A stretch of DNA of 64,000 nucleotides from Pseudomonas sp. CFII64. Lineage in GTDB: Bacteria > Pseudomonadota > Gammaproteobacteria > Pseudomonadales > Pseudomonadaceae. Positions 54,504 through 63,072 of the stretch are shown in pieces. How positions within the stretch are numbered: the first letter of the stretch is position 1; the number at the start of each line of letters is the position of its first letter. Both the position numbers and the translations under genes were made by a program. The notes beneath the pieces are model-generated. The model saw nothing but the letters and a program-made list of their open reading frames with translations, had not been told where the DNA came from and searched no databases. The stretch is taken from NCBI RefSeq assembly GCF_000416235.1, contig NZ_ATLO01000003.1:1-64000 (forward strand), given 5' to 3'.

Positions 54504-55796
54504 TCAAAAGACTCCCAAGAGCAGCGCGGTCAGGGTCATCAACACCGAAGCCGCGAACAGGAAAGGGATGGTGAAACGCTGGTGATCCGCCAATTCGATC
54601 TTGCACAGGCCCACCAGCAGAAAAGTCGCCGGGGTCAGCGGGCTGACCGGAAAGCCGGTGGTGTGTACGCCCAGCAACGAGGCCTGAGCCACTTGCAGCG
54701 GATCGACGCCCAGGGCCTTGCCGACTTCGGCAATCACCGGCATCACCCCGAAATAAAACGAATCCGGGTCAAACAGCATGCTCAACGGCATGGACAGGAA
54801 GCCCACCACCATCGGGATCAACTTGCCGTGGCCCGCAGGAATCTGCGCCACCGCCACTTCGGCCATGGCCTTGAGCATGCCGGTGCCTTGCATGATTCCG
54901 GTGAAGACCCCGGCCGCCAACAGAATACTGGCCATGGTCAGTGCGGTCTTGGCGTGGGCATCGATGCGCGCCCGTTGGGCATCGACGTTGGGGTAATTGA
55001 TGCACAGCGCCAGCACGGTGCCGAGCATGAACATCACCACCGGATCGACGATTCCGGAAATCATCACGCCCATCACGGCGATGGTCAGCACCAGGTTCAG
55101 CCAGAACAAACGCGGCCGACGCAGTATTTCTTCATGCTCGCTGAGCACCCGTTGCGGCACCACATCCACTTTCGCGCCTGCGCCGAGGCCCAGACGTTTT
55201 TCTTCGCGACGGCCCAGGAACCAGGCGCAAGTGAAAACAAATATCAGGCCCACGATCTGCACCGGGATCAGCGGCTGGAACAAGTCCGCCACCGGCACGT
55301 GCAAGGCCGCCGAAGAGCGCAGCACCGGGCCGGTCCAGGGCAAAAAATTCACCCCGGCGGCCATCGCCGTGACGCAGGCGAGAATCCGTTTATCCATACC
55401 CAGCCGCATATATAAGGGCAGCATGGCCGGGATGGTCACCAGAAAGGTTACGGCGCCCGAGCCATCCAGGTGGACCAGCAGCGCCAACAGCGCGGTGCCC
55501 ATCACGATGCGGGTCGGCCGCGTGCCAACCGTGCGCAGGATGCGGTCGATGATCGGGTCGAGCATGCCGGCGTCGGTCATGACCCCGAAAAACAGGATCG
55601 CGAAGACGAACATGCCGACTACCGGCGCGACGTTCTTGATCCCGGTGATGATAAAGGCGCTGGTTTGCAGGCCGAATCCACCGAGCAAGGCGGCGATGAT
55701 CGGCAAGGCGATGAGGGCGACAAGGGGCGAAAGGCGTTTACTCATGACGGCGGCGAGTAAACAGAGAATGGTGATGACACCGAGGGTGGCGAGCAT
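54504..55796 (-). CDS. CitMHS-family carboxylate symporter
   Basis: 430 residues, 12 or so helices; citrate:metal or citrate-type H+ symporter family. Features MLATLGVITILCLLAAV, DAGMLDPIIDRILR, HLDGSGAVTFLV and AAGVNFLPWTGPV, plus MLFDPDSFYFGVMPVIAEVG near the end. Cargo is a di- or tricarboxylate. ATG 55796 with AGGAAG selected; the frame continues to 55907 without support. Lies between the LysR gene (divergent) and the AtuA gene. Confidence 0.86.
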   Translation of the reverse strand: MLATLGVITILCLLAAVMSKRLSPLVALIALPIIAALLGGFGLQTSAFIITGIKNVAPVVGMFVFAILFFGVMTDAGMLDPIIDRILRTVGTRPTRIVMGTALLALLVHLDGSGAVTFLVTIPAMLPLYMRLGMDKRILACVTAMAAGVNFLPWTGPVLRSSAALHVPVADLFQPLIPVQIVGLIFVFTCAWFLGRREEKRLGLGAGAKVDVVPQRVLSEHEEILRRPRLFWLNLVLTIAVMGVMISGIVDPVVMFMLGTVLALCINYPNVDAQRARIDAHAKTALTMASILLAAGVFTGIMQGTGMLKAMAEVAVAQIPAGHGKLIPMVVGFLSMPLSMLFDPDSFYFGVMPVIAEVGKALGVDPLQVAQASLLGVHTTGFPVSPLTPATFLLVGLCKIELADHQRFTIPFLFAASVLMTLTALLLGVF

Positions 55797-55927
55797 AGGG
55801 ACTTCCTGTTCGTCATCCCTGACCACTGGCGCGGCGAGATGAGCTGTTGTTGTTTTCAACGAGTATTGAAAACACAGGTAAGCTTTGTAAATTGAAATGT
55901 TCAGCACCCTACATTCGGAAAAACAAA

Positions 55928-56806
55928 ATGAAGAATTCCATTCAGCACATCCGCGCCTTCCTCGCCGTCGCCCACAGCGGTAGTTTCGCCAAGGCGGCGC
56001 TGGAGTTGAATCTGTCGCCGTCGGCCCTCACCGTGCAGGTCCAGCAACTTGAAGAATGGCTCGGCGTGTCGTTGCTGGAGCGCAGTCCGCGTCACGTCAG
56101 CCTCACGGCGGCCGGGCAGAACAATCTGCGGCCCATGGAAAAATTGCTACTGGATCTGGACAACATTGTTGCCGGCTCTCGGGATCTGGCAGCCCTGCGC
56201 CGGGGCGTGGTGACCATTGCCGCCCTGCCCTCGCTGTGCTCCGGCGCACTGCCGCCGGTGCTGCGCCAGTTTCGCGAGCAGTTTCCCGGCGTCGAAGTGC
56301 GCCTGCGGGACGTGGTGGCGCAGCGTATTGACGCGTTGGTCCGTGAAGGCGAAGTGGATTTCGGCCTCGGCGTCAAAGCCCGGATGAGCCATGGTCTGGA
56401 TTTTCAGGTGGTGATGACCGATCGCCTGTGCCTGTTTGTACCGCACGCGCATCCGCTGGCCAGACACTCGTCGATCAAGCTCGCGGCGCTGGCCGGCCAG
56501 CCGATTATCCTGACCGGTCGCGACAGCAGCGTGCGCGAACGGGTGGAGCAGTTGTTCGCCGAAGAACAGCTGGAATTGGTGCCGGGGCTGGAAGCCAACT
56601 ATATGTCGACGGTGCTGGCGTTGGTGCGTCAGGGTTTGGGCATGACGTTGTTACCGGAGTCCGCCGACGAAGGCCGTGGCGATCTGATCAGGGTGCCGGT
56701 GGAGCATCCGGGCGTCAGCCGGGAAATAGGCTTGATCACCCGCAGCAACCAGAGCCTGAGTCCGGCCGCGCAACGCTTCGTGGAATTGGTGGGAAATATT
56801 TTGTGA
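55928..56806 (+). CDS. LysR-family transcriptional regulator
   Basis: 292 residues. HTH about 20-39 (FAKAALELNLSPSALTVQVQ) and a co-inducer domain with TIAALPSLCSGALPP. Divergent from the CitMHS/AtuA operon by 131 bases, so that operon is the likely target. ATG 55928 (MKNSIQHIRAFLAVA) is the standard start; the frame extends to 55847. Not similar to AmpR, even though ampC is its neighbour. Confidence 0.85.
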   Translation: MKNSIQHIRAFLAVAHSGSFAKAALELNLSPSALTVQVQQLEEWLGVSLLERSPRHVSLTAAGQNNLRPMEKLLLDLDNIVAGSRDLAALRRGVVTIAALPSLCSGALPPVLRQFREQFPGVEVRLRDVVAQRIDALVREGEVDFGLGVKARMSHGLDFQVVMTDRLCLFVPHAHPLARHSSIKLAALAGQPIILTGRDSSVRERVEQLFAEEQLELVPGLEANYMSTVLALVRQGLGMTLLPESADEGRGDLIRVPVEHPGVSREIGLITRSNQSLSPAAQRFVELVGNIL

Positions 56807-56880
56807 TAGAAGGTTTATTGAGTCGCCTTCGCCACACTCAATAGGCTGCGAGCCCGATTACTGGATACGAGGAAACCTGG

Positions 56881-58038
56881 ATGTCCGCGATTTACCCTTC
56901 CCGCACCAGGCTGCTGTTTGTGGCATGCAGTCTGATGTTTGGCGGCATGGCCATGGCGACTGCCGCCCCGGCAAACATCGACGTCGCCGTGACCGATGCG
57001 GCCAAGGCCGTGATGCAGCAATACAACATCCCCGGCCTCGCCATTGCGCTCACCGTTGATGGCCAACAGCACTTTTACAACTTTGGTGTTGCCGCCAAAG
57101 ACACCCAGGCCAAGGTCAGCAGTGACACATTGTTCGAACTCGGCTCAATCAGCAAGACGTTCACCGCGACCCTGGCGACCCTCGCTCAGGTCAACGGCCG
57201 GCTGTCACTGAACGATCATCCCGGCCAGTATCTGCCGCAGCTCAAAGGCAGCGCGTTCGACAAAGTGACGTTGATGAATCTGGCCACCCACACCGCAGGC
57301 GGCTTTCCGTTGCAAGTGCCGGATGCCGTGCAGAACACCGAACAGCTGATAGCGTATTTGCAAGCCTGGCAACCGCAGTACCCGGCAGGCAGCAAACGGA
57401 CTTACGCCAACCCGAGCATCGGCATGCTCGGCATGATCACCGCCAAAGCCGTCAACAAGCCATTTGCAGAGGCCATGGAGCAGGATCTATTGCCCAAACT
57501 GGGGCTCAGCAATACCTGGCTGACGGTGCCCGCAAGCAAAATGCCGCTGTACGCCCAGGGTTATGACAAACAGGACCTGCCGGTTCGACTGCAAGGCGGC
57601 GTGCTGGGCACTGAGGCGTATGGCATGAAGTCCAGCGCCACAGACATGCTGCATTTTGTCGAGGCAAATATGGCGACGGCGAAGGTCGATGAGCCGATCA
57701 GACAAGCCCTGGCGCAGACCCATGCGGGGTATTTCAAAGTGGGTGCAATGACCCAGGCGCTGATCTGGGAGCATTACGTTTACCCGGCGTCACTGGAGAC
57801 ATTGCTGGAAGGTAACTCCAACAAGATGGCGTATGAAACCCAGCCGGTCACGGCGATCAATCCGCCAATCGCGCCCTTGCAAAACGCCTGGATCAACAAG
57901 ACCGGCTCAACCAACGGCTTCGGGGGTTATGTGGCGTTTGTGCCTGAGAAGAAGATCGGCATCGTAATTCTGGCCAACAAGAATTATCCCAATGCAGCGC
58001 GGGTGAAGTTGGCGTATGGGATTTTGAGCGTTTTATAA
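56881..58038 (+). CDS. ampC: Class C beta-lactamase
   Basis: 385 residues. Signal peptide (about 1-27, AMATA-A). Serine active site S89-I-S-K92, the Y-x-N element as Y175-A176-N177, and K340-T341-G342, the three catalytic motifs of class C enzymes; YAN instead of the more usual YSN. Hydrolyses cephalosporins in the periplasm. GAGGAA is upstream of the start. In many Pseudomonas ampC is divergent from ampR; here no ampR is adjacent, so regulation may be different or remote. Confidence 0.93.
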   Translation: MSAIYPSRTRLLFVACSLMFGGMAMATAAPANIDVAVTDAAKAVMQQYNIPGLAIALTVDGQQHFYNFGVAAKDTQAKVSSDTLFELGSISKTFTATLATLAQVNGRLSLNDHPGQYLPQLKGSAFDKVTLMNLATHTAGGFPLQVPDAVQNTEQLIAYLQAWQPQYPAGSKRTYANPSIGMLGMITAKAVNKPFAEAMEQDLLPKLGLSNTWLTVPASKMPLYAQGYDKQDLPVRLQGGVLGTEAYGMKSSATDMLHFVEANMATAKVDEPIRQALAQTHAGYFKVGAMTQALIWEHYVYPASLETLLEGNSNKMAYETQPVTAINPPIAPLQNAWINKTGSTNGFGGYVAFVPEKKIGIVILANKNYPNAARVKLAYGILSVL

Positions 58039-58060
58039 ACCTCGTGGCAGATCCGGAACC

Positions 58061-58149
58061 CGCGGGACCGGCTTTAGCCGGGAAGAGGCCGGATCATTCG
58101 CTGCATTTGGTCGTCAGAAACACCGCCTTCCCGGATAAATCCGGTCCCA
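58061..58149. repeat. REPIN
   Basis: CGCGGGACCGGCTTTAGCCG (58061) and inverted CCTTCCCGGATAAATCCGGTC plus CCA (58149). Stem cores differ (GGCTTTAGCC against GGATAAATCC). Confidence 0.8.
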
Positions 58150-58280
58150 AATGTTCCGGTGTTGCTATGCGACAACGCGGCATCCGGACGACGCGCAATC
58201 TCCTACAGGCAACGAGCCTGAACCCTTCCTGAACGAGAATGCGAAACCTGTCTCATTCAAAAAAACAACTATACGCATTC

Positions 58281-58299
58281 AATAATGAGTATCATTATG
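58281..58299 (+). promoter_or_regulatory. Fur box
   Basis: AATAATGAGTATCATTATG, 15 of 19 bases match GATAATGATAATCATTATC. It lies about 80 bases before efeU, as expected for iron-repressed control. Confidence 0.75.
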
Positions 58300-58377
58300 T
58301 TACGCATTGTTTCAGAGATCAGTGATTTCCTGATCCGCTGAAACGAATCAGCCTACAGCAAAAAACCTTGGTGAAAC

Positions 58378-59241
58378 ATGCTCGTTCCTTTTTTGATCAT
58401 GCTGCGCGAAGGGATTGAAGCCGCGCTTATCGTTGGCATCATCGCCAGTTATCTGAGACAGACCGGTCGCGGGGAGTGGATGCCCGCTGTGTGGATTGGT
58501 GTTTTCCTTGCCGCTGCCCTGGCGTTGTTCGTCGGCGGTGGCCTGGAAATGGTCAGCGCCGAATTCCCGCAAAAACAGCAGGAACTGTTCGAAGGCGTCG
58601 TCGGCCTGGTCGCCGTGGGCATCCTCAGTTCCATGGTGTTCTGGATGCGCAAGGTCGCGCGCTCGATCAAGCATTCATTGCACATGTCCCTGGATGCCGC
58701 CCTCGCCGGTTCGAAGAACCAGACCTACGCGTTGATCGCCATGGTGTTTTTCGCCGTGGCCCGTGAAGGTCTGGAAACCGTGTTCTTCCTGCTCGCCGTC
58801 TTTCAGCAGAGCGAAGGCCCCGGCGCGCCATTGGGTGCCCTGCTCGGCCTGATCATTGCGATTGCCGTGGGTTTCGCCATTTACAGCGGCAGCATGCGCC
58901 TGAACCTCAGCCTGTTTTTCCGCTGGACCGGTCTGTTCATTCTGGTGGTTGCCGCCGGGATTCTCGCCAATTCGGTACAGGCACTGCATGAAGCCGGGAT
59001 CTGGAATCACCTGCAAACCGTGGTCTTCGATTTCAGCGCCACGCTGCCGATGGACGGCCCGACCGGCTCGGTGCTGGCAGGCATGTTCGGTTATCAGGAT
59101 GCGCCAACCATCAGCACCCTCAGCGTGTATGTGATTTACCTGGTCGTCGCGCTGGTGCTGTTCTTCATGCCCAGCGCCCCGGTGGTGAGTCTGCCCACCC
59201 GGCCCGCGCATCCGCACCCCTCTTCAGCTACGAACGAATAA
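58378..59241 (+). CDS. efeU: Ferrous iron permease EfeU/FTR1 family
   Basis: 287 residues, seven transmembrane helices. Two REGLE-type iron-binding motifs: R10-E-G-I-E14 in helix 1 and R129-E-G-L-E133 in helix 4. Inner-membrane channel for ferrous (or oxidised) iron. First gene behind the Fur box; nine bases to efeO. Confidence 0.92.
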   Translation: MLVPFLIMLREGIEAALIVGIIASYLRQTGRGEWMPAVWIGVFLAAALALFVGGGLEMVSAEFPQKQQELFEGVVGLVAVGILSSMVFWMRKVARSIKHSLHMSLDAALAGSKNQTYALIAMVFFAVAREGLETVFFLLAVFQQSEGPGAPLGALLGLIIAIAVGFAIYSGSMRLNLSLFFRWTGLFILVVAAGILANSVQALHEAGIWNHLQTVVFDFSATLPMDGPTGSVLAGMFGYQDAPTISTLSVYVIYLVVALVLFFMPSAPVVSLPTRPAHPHPSSATNE

Positions 59242-59249
59242 GGGCACAC

Positions 59250-60458
59250 ATGTCGAATCGTCCCACAGGGCTTTCAGAGAAAGCCAAGCCTCCCCGCGCC
59301 TTGCGATTGGCCCTCGCCGGTTCGGTGGTCGTCATGATCGCGGCCGGCGGGTTGTTCTATTACGCCTCGCAGAACGCCATGAAAAAACGCGCCGCCAGTA
59401 CCAACGCGGAAACCGTGGTCACCATTCATGCTCACGCTTGCGAGCCCAATGACCTCACCGTTGCTGCAGGCAAGAACGCCTTCCGCATCGTCAATCGTTC
59501 CGAGCGGGCCGTCGAGTGGGAAATCCTTGATGGCGTGCTGGTGGTCGAGGAACGGGAAAACATTGCGCCGGGCCTGAGCCAGGTGATCAACGCCAACCTG
59601 CTGCCCGGCGATTACGCGATCACGTGTGGCCTGCTGAGCAATCCGCGCGGCACGCTGCACGTCACGCCGACGGCTGAATCCGATGCCAACGCCAAGGCTC
59701 GCCCATCGATGGTGGCGTTCATTGGTCCGCTGTCTGAATACCGCGTGTACCTGAGCATGCAGGGCTCGGCGCTGATCAAGGCCGTAACCGCGTTGCAACA
59801 CGCCATTGAAGCCGGTGACCTGAGCGCCGCACAAGCCGCTTACGCCCCGGCCCGCGCCGCTTATCAGCGGATTGCCCCGGCCGCGCAGCGCTTGTCCGAG
59901 CTGGACAACGCCATCAATGCCCGCGCCGATTACTACGAAAAACGCGAGCAAGACCCAGGTTTCAGCGGCTTCCACCGGATTGAATACGCGCTGTTCGACA
60001 AGAAAACCGTCGACGGCCTGGCGCCGATTGCGCAGCGCCTGCACACCGACGTCACCACCCTCAAACAGCAGCTGCTGGCGCAGAACATGGCGCCCGAGCA
60101 GCTGGCGAGCATCATCACCCGCAACATGCGCAGCCTGGCCGAGATCCGCAGCAACGGCGAAGAAGAGCGTTACAGCCATCTGGACCTCAACGGCTTCGCC
60201 GCCAACCTGGAAGGCACGCGCAAGGTGGTCGATCTGGTTCGTCCGCTGCTGGCCAAGAACTCCGGCGAACTGCTGCAAAAAATCGATGGTGCAGCGGCGG
60301 CACTGGACACCGAACTCAATGGCCTGAAAACCGACAGCGGCTATCGCCCGTACGATCAGGTCAACGCCGACCAGCGCAAGCTGATCGCCGACAAGGCCAA
60401 GGCATTGGCGGATGCGCTGGATGGGATTGATCCAGCACTTGGCCTGTCCGGCCTTTGA
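59250..60458 (+). CDS. efeO: EfeO iron-uptake protein with cupredoxin and M75 domains
   Basis: 402 residues. N-terminal hydrophobic segment (about 18-38) acting as uncleaved anchor or signal, cupredoxin domain (about 55-140; C64 in HAHACEPND is the likely metal ligand), and C-terminal peptidase-M75-like domain (about 155-400) with H242-R-I-E245, the HxxE metal-binding motif. Periplasmic; binds and possibly oxidises Fe2+ for EfeU. Eight-base gap from efeU. Followed by a REPIN. Confidence 0.92.
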   Translation: MSNRPTGLSEKAKPPRALRLALAGSVVVMIAAGGLFYYASQNAMKKRAASTNAETVVTIHAHACEPNDLTVAAGKNAFRIVNRSERAVEWEILDGVLVVEERENIAPGLSQVINANLLPGDYAITCGLLSNPRGTLHVTPTAESDANAKARPSMVAFIGPLSEYRVYLSMQGSALIKAVTALQHAIEAGDLSAAQAAYAPARAAYQRIAPAAQRLSELDNAINARADYYEKREQDPGFSGFHRIEYALFDKKTVDGLAPIAQRLHTDVTTLKQQLLAQNMAPEQLASIITRNMRSLAEIRSNGEEERYSHLDLNGFAANLEGTRKVVDLVRPLLAKNSGELLQKIDGAAAALDTELNGLKTDSGYRPYDQVNADQRKLIADKAKALADALDGIDPALGLSGL

Positions 60459-60497
60459 TTGATGCCATTGCGGTGATTTACGAGATGCCATGGTCGC

Positions 60498-60590
60498 TGC
60501 AGGACCAGCTTTAGCCGGGAGAACGTCGGTAAAACTGATACGAATGCGGGATATGGAACACCGCTCTCCCGGCTAAAGCCGGTCCTACAG
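60498..60590. repeat. REPIN within the efe operon
   Basis: TGCAGGACCAGCTTTAGCCG and inverted CTCCCGGCTAAAGCCGGTCC plus TACAG; 93 bases, between efeO and efeB. A base in the left head (AGCTT instead of GGCTT) weakens one stem pair. Confidence 0.88.
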
Positions 60591-60630
60591 TCCTGGTTTC
60601 GCCTTCAGATAGCGAGCAAAGAAAACAGCC

Positions 60631-61944
60631 ATGAACGATTCAGACAACAGCAACGCCCCCCAATCGGCCCAACGTCGCCGCGTCCTGCTGGGCCTCGGCG
60701 CGGCGGGTGCGGCGCTGGCAGGCAGCAGCCTGAGCGGCAACGTGCTGGCCGCCGCCCCGGCGCAAGTGACTGAAGCGCCGAAAAGCGAAAAGACCGAAGA
60801 CCGCAACCTGTTTTTCGGCGTGCATCAGACCGGCATCGTCAACCCGCGCCCGGCCTCCGGCATGCTGGTGGCGTTTGACGTGCTGGCCGCCGACCGGGAA
60901 GACCTGGAGCGTCTGTTCCGCACGCTGAACGAGCGCATCGCCTTCCTGATGACCGGCGGCCCGGTGCCTGAGGTTGATCCGAAATTCCCGCCTGTGGATT
61001 CCGGCATCCTCGGCCCGGTCGTCACGCCGGACAACCTGACCATCACCGTTTCGGTGGGCGAGTCGCTGTTCGACGAGCGTTTCGGCCTGGAAGCCGTCAA
61101 GCCCAAGCGCCTGAGCCGCATGGTCGGTTTTCCCAATGACGCCCTTGAAGCCGACAGCTGCCATGGCGACCTGAGCATCCAGTTCTGCGCCAACAGCGCT
61201 GACAGCAACATTCACGCCCTGCGCGACATCGTGAAAAATCTGCCGGACCTGCTGCTGGTGCGCTGGAAACAGGAAGGCACGGTGCCGCCGCAAGCGCCGA
61301 AAAAGCCCGAGCAGCCGCCGGAAAGCGCGCGTAATTTCCTCGGTTTCCGCGACGGTTCCGCCAACCCGGATTCCAACGACCAGAAAGCCATGAACGAGCT
61401 GGTCTGGGTTCAGACCGGCAGCGACGAGCCGAGCTGGGCTGCCAATGGCAGCTATCAGGCGGTGCGCATCATTCGCAATTTTGTCGAACGCTGGGACCGC
61501 ACGCCGCTGCAGGAACAGGAAGCGATTTTCGGCCGGGTCAAGACTACGGGCGCGCCCATGGACGGCAAGGTTGAAACCGATGTGCCGAACTACGTTGCCG
61601 ACCCGCACGGCAAGAAGACCAAACTCGATTCGCATATTCGCCTGGCCAATCCACGTACCGCCCAAACCCAGCGCAACCTGATTCTGCGTCGGCCGTTCAA
61701 CTACTCCAACGGCGTCAACAAGAACGGTCAGCTCGACATGGGCCTGCTGTTCATCTGTTACCAGTCCGATCTGGAAAAAGGCTTTATCACCGTGCAGACC
61801 CGTCTGAACGGCGAGCCGTTGGAGGAATACCTCAAGCCGGTTGGCGGTGGGTATTTCTTCACCCTGCCCGGCGTTGTCGACACTCAGGATTTCATTGGTC
61901 GCTCGCTGCTTCAGGCGTCGGCCACTGCCACTAAAACTGCATGA
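60631..61944 (+). CDS. efeB: EfeB DyP-type heme peroxidase
   Basis: 437 residues. Twin-arginine signal R15-R-R17-V-L-L-G followed by a hydrophobic core, then the dye-decolorising peroxidase fold with the G238-F-R-D-G242 distal-side motif and the proximal histidine in DSHIRLANPR. Exported folded with heme; partner of EfeU/EfeO, using peroxide to help iron uptake or handle porphyrin. Weak ribosome binding site (AAAGAAAA). Third gene of the operon but separated by the REPIN. Confidence 0.9.
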   Translation: MNDSDNSNAPQSAQRRRVLLGLGAAGAALAGSSLSGNVLAAAPAQVTEAPKSEKTEDRNLFFGVHQTGIVNPRPASGMLVAFDVLAADREDLERLFRTLNERIAFLMTGGPVPEVDPKFPPVDSGILGPVVTPDNLTITVSVGESLFDERFGLEAVKPKRLSRMVGFPNDALEADSCHGDLSIQFCANSADSNIHALRDIVKNLPDLLLVRWKQEGTVPPQAPKKPEQPPESARNFLGFRDGSANPDSNDQKAMNELVWVQTGSDEPSWAANGSYQAVRIIRNFVERWDRTPLQEQEAIFGRVKTTGAPMDGKVETDVPNYVADPHGKKTKLDSHIRLANPRTAQTQRNLILRRPFNYSNGVNKNGQLDMGLLFICYQSDLEKGFITVQTRLNGEPLEEYLKPVGGGYFFTLPGVVDTQDFIGRSLLQASATATKTA

Positions 61945-61987
61945 CTTTCAACTCAGACAGCCCTACCACCTCAACAGGAAGAGTCCT

Positions 61988-62812
61988 ATGAAAAAGTTAC
62001 CTTTTGCTTTGCTGCTCACCGTTGGTTTGTTTCAGACCCCATTGTCGGCTTTCGCCGCGACTGCGCCGCTTGACCTGGTAGGGCCGGTGTCGGACTACAA
62101 GATCTACGTCACCGAGCAGATCGGCGAGCTGGTCAGCCACACCCAGAAATTCACTGACGCGGTGAAGAAAGGCGACCTGGCGACGGCCAAGAAGCTGTAC
62201 GCGCCGACTCGTGTGTTCTACGAAGAAATCGAGCCGATGGCTGAGCTGTTCAGCGACCTGGACGCTTCTATCGACTCACGCGTCGATGACCACGAAAAAG
62301 GCGTGAACGCTGAAGACTTCACCGGTTTCCATCGCCTGGAATACGCGCTGTTTTCGCAGAACACCACCAAGGATCAAGGGCCGATTGCTGACAAGCTGAT
62401 GGCTGATGTGAACGACCTGGAAACCCGCGTTTCCGGCCTGACTTTCCCGCCAGAGAAAGTGGTCGGCGGTGCCGCTGCGCTGCTTGAAGAAGTCGCCGCG
62501 ACGAAGATTTCCGGTGAAGAAGACCGTTACAGCCACACCGATCTGTATGACTTCCAGGGCAACATCGACGGCGCGAAGAAAATCGTCGACCTGTTCCGCC
62601 CACAGATCGAGAAGTCCGACAAAGTCTTCGCGGCCAAGGTCGACAAGAACTTCGCCACCGTGGACAAGATCCTGGCCAAGTACAAGACCAAGGATGGCGG
62701 TTTCGAGACTTACGACAAAGTGAAGGAAAACGACCGCAAGGCGCTGGTTGGCCCGGTCAATACACTGGCTGAAGACTTGTCCACTTTGCGTGGCAAGCTG
62801 GGTTTGAACTGA
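61988..62812 (+). CDS. efeM: EfeM-type M75 protein (EfeO lacking cupredoxin)
   Basis: 274 residues. Signal peptide (about 1-23, SAFA-A), then a single M75 domain with H115-R-L-E118 (FTGFHRLEYAL). It is a second, shorter EfeO-like protein without the cupredoxin part, a known companion of efeUOB in Pseudomonas. ATG 61988 has AGGAAGAG before it; an open frame continues upstream to 61841 through efeB's end and is spurious. Confidence 0.88.
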   Translation: MKKLPFALLLTVGLFQTPLSAFAATAPLDLVGPVSDYKIYVTEQIGELVSHTQKFTDAVKKGDLATAKKLYAPTRVFYEEIEPMAELFSDLDASIDSRVDDHEKGVNAEDFTGFHRLEYALFSQNTTKDQGPIADKLMADVNDLETRVSGLTFPPEKVVGGAAALLEEVAATKISGEEDRYSHTDLYDFQGNIDGAKKIVDLFRPQIEKSDKVFAAKVDKNFATVDKILAKYKTKDGGFETYDKVKENDRKALVGPVNTLAEDLSTLRGKLGLN

Positions 62813-62839
62813 GTCAAAGGTTGGACCGGCCCTCCGGGT

Positions 62840-63053
62840 CGTAGGACCGGCTTCAGCCGGGAGAACGGTCGTGAAGACCATAGAAATGTGTCGAGGTTAA
62901 CGGTCCTCTCCCGGCTAAAGCCGGTCCTTCGGGACAATCAAGATCCCCGCCTGCAACGCGCTTGTCGTAGGACCGGCTTCAGCCGGGAGAACGGTCGTGA
63001 AGACCATAGAAATGTGTCGAGGTTAACGGTCCTCTCCCGGCTAAAGCCGGTCC
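62840..63053. repeat. Tandemly duplicated REPIN (two 88-bp identical copies)
   Basis: Copies 62840-62927 and 62966-63053 are identical over all 88 bases, including the loop between arms (GAAGACCATAGAAATGTGTC). Each is an inverted pair of CGTAGGACCGGCTTCAGCC and CTCCCGGCTAAAGCCGGTCC. Offset is 126 bases. Confidence 0.97.
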
Positions 63054-63072
63054 CACAATCAAAACCTCCGCC

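Larger units (their letters stand above)
58039..58377. other. Gene-free region with REPIN and Fur box
   Basis: 339 bases: REPIN 58061-58149, then the promoter region of the iron operon with the Fur box at 58281. Confidence 0.7.

Noticed and set aside
55928..56806. LysR gene as ampR
   Set aside because: It is transcribed away from the usual divergent arrangement and lies divergent to CitMHS; sequence opening differs from AmpR.
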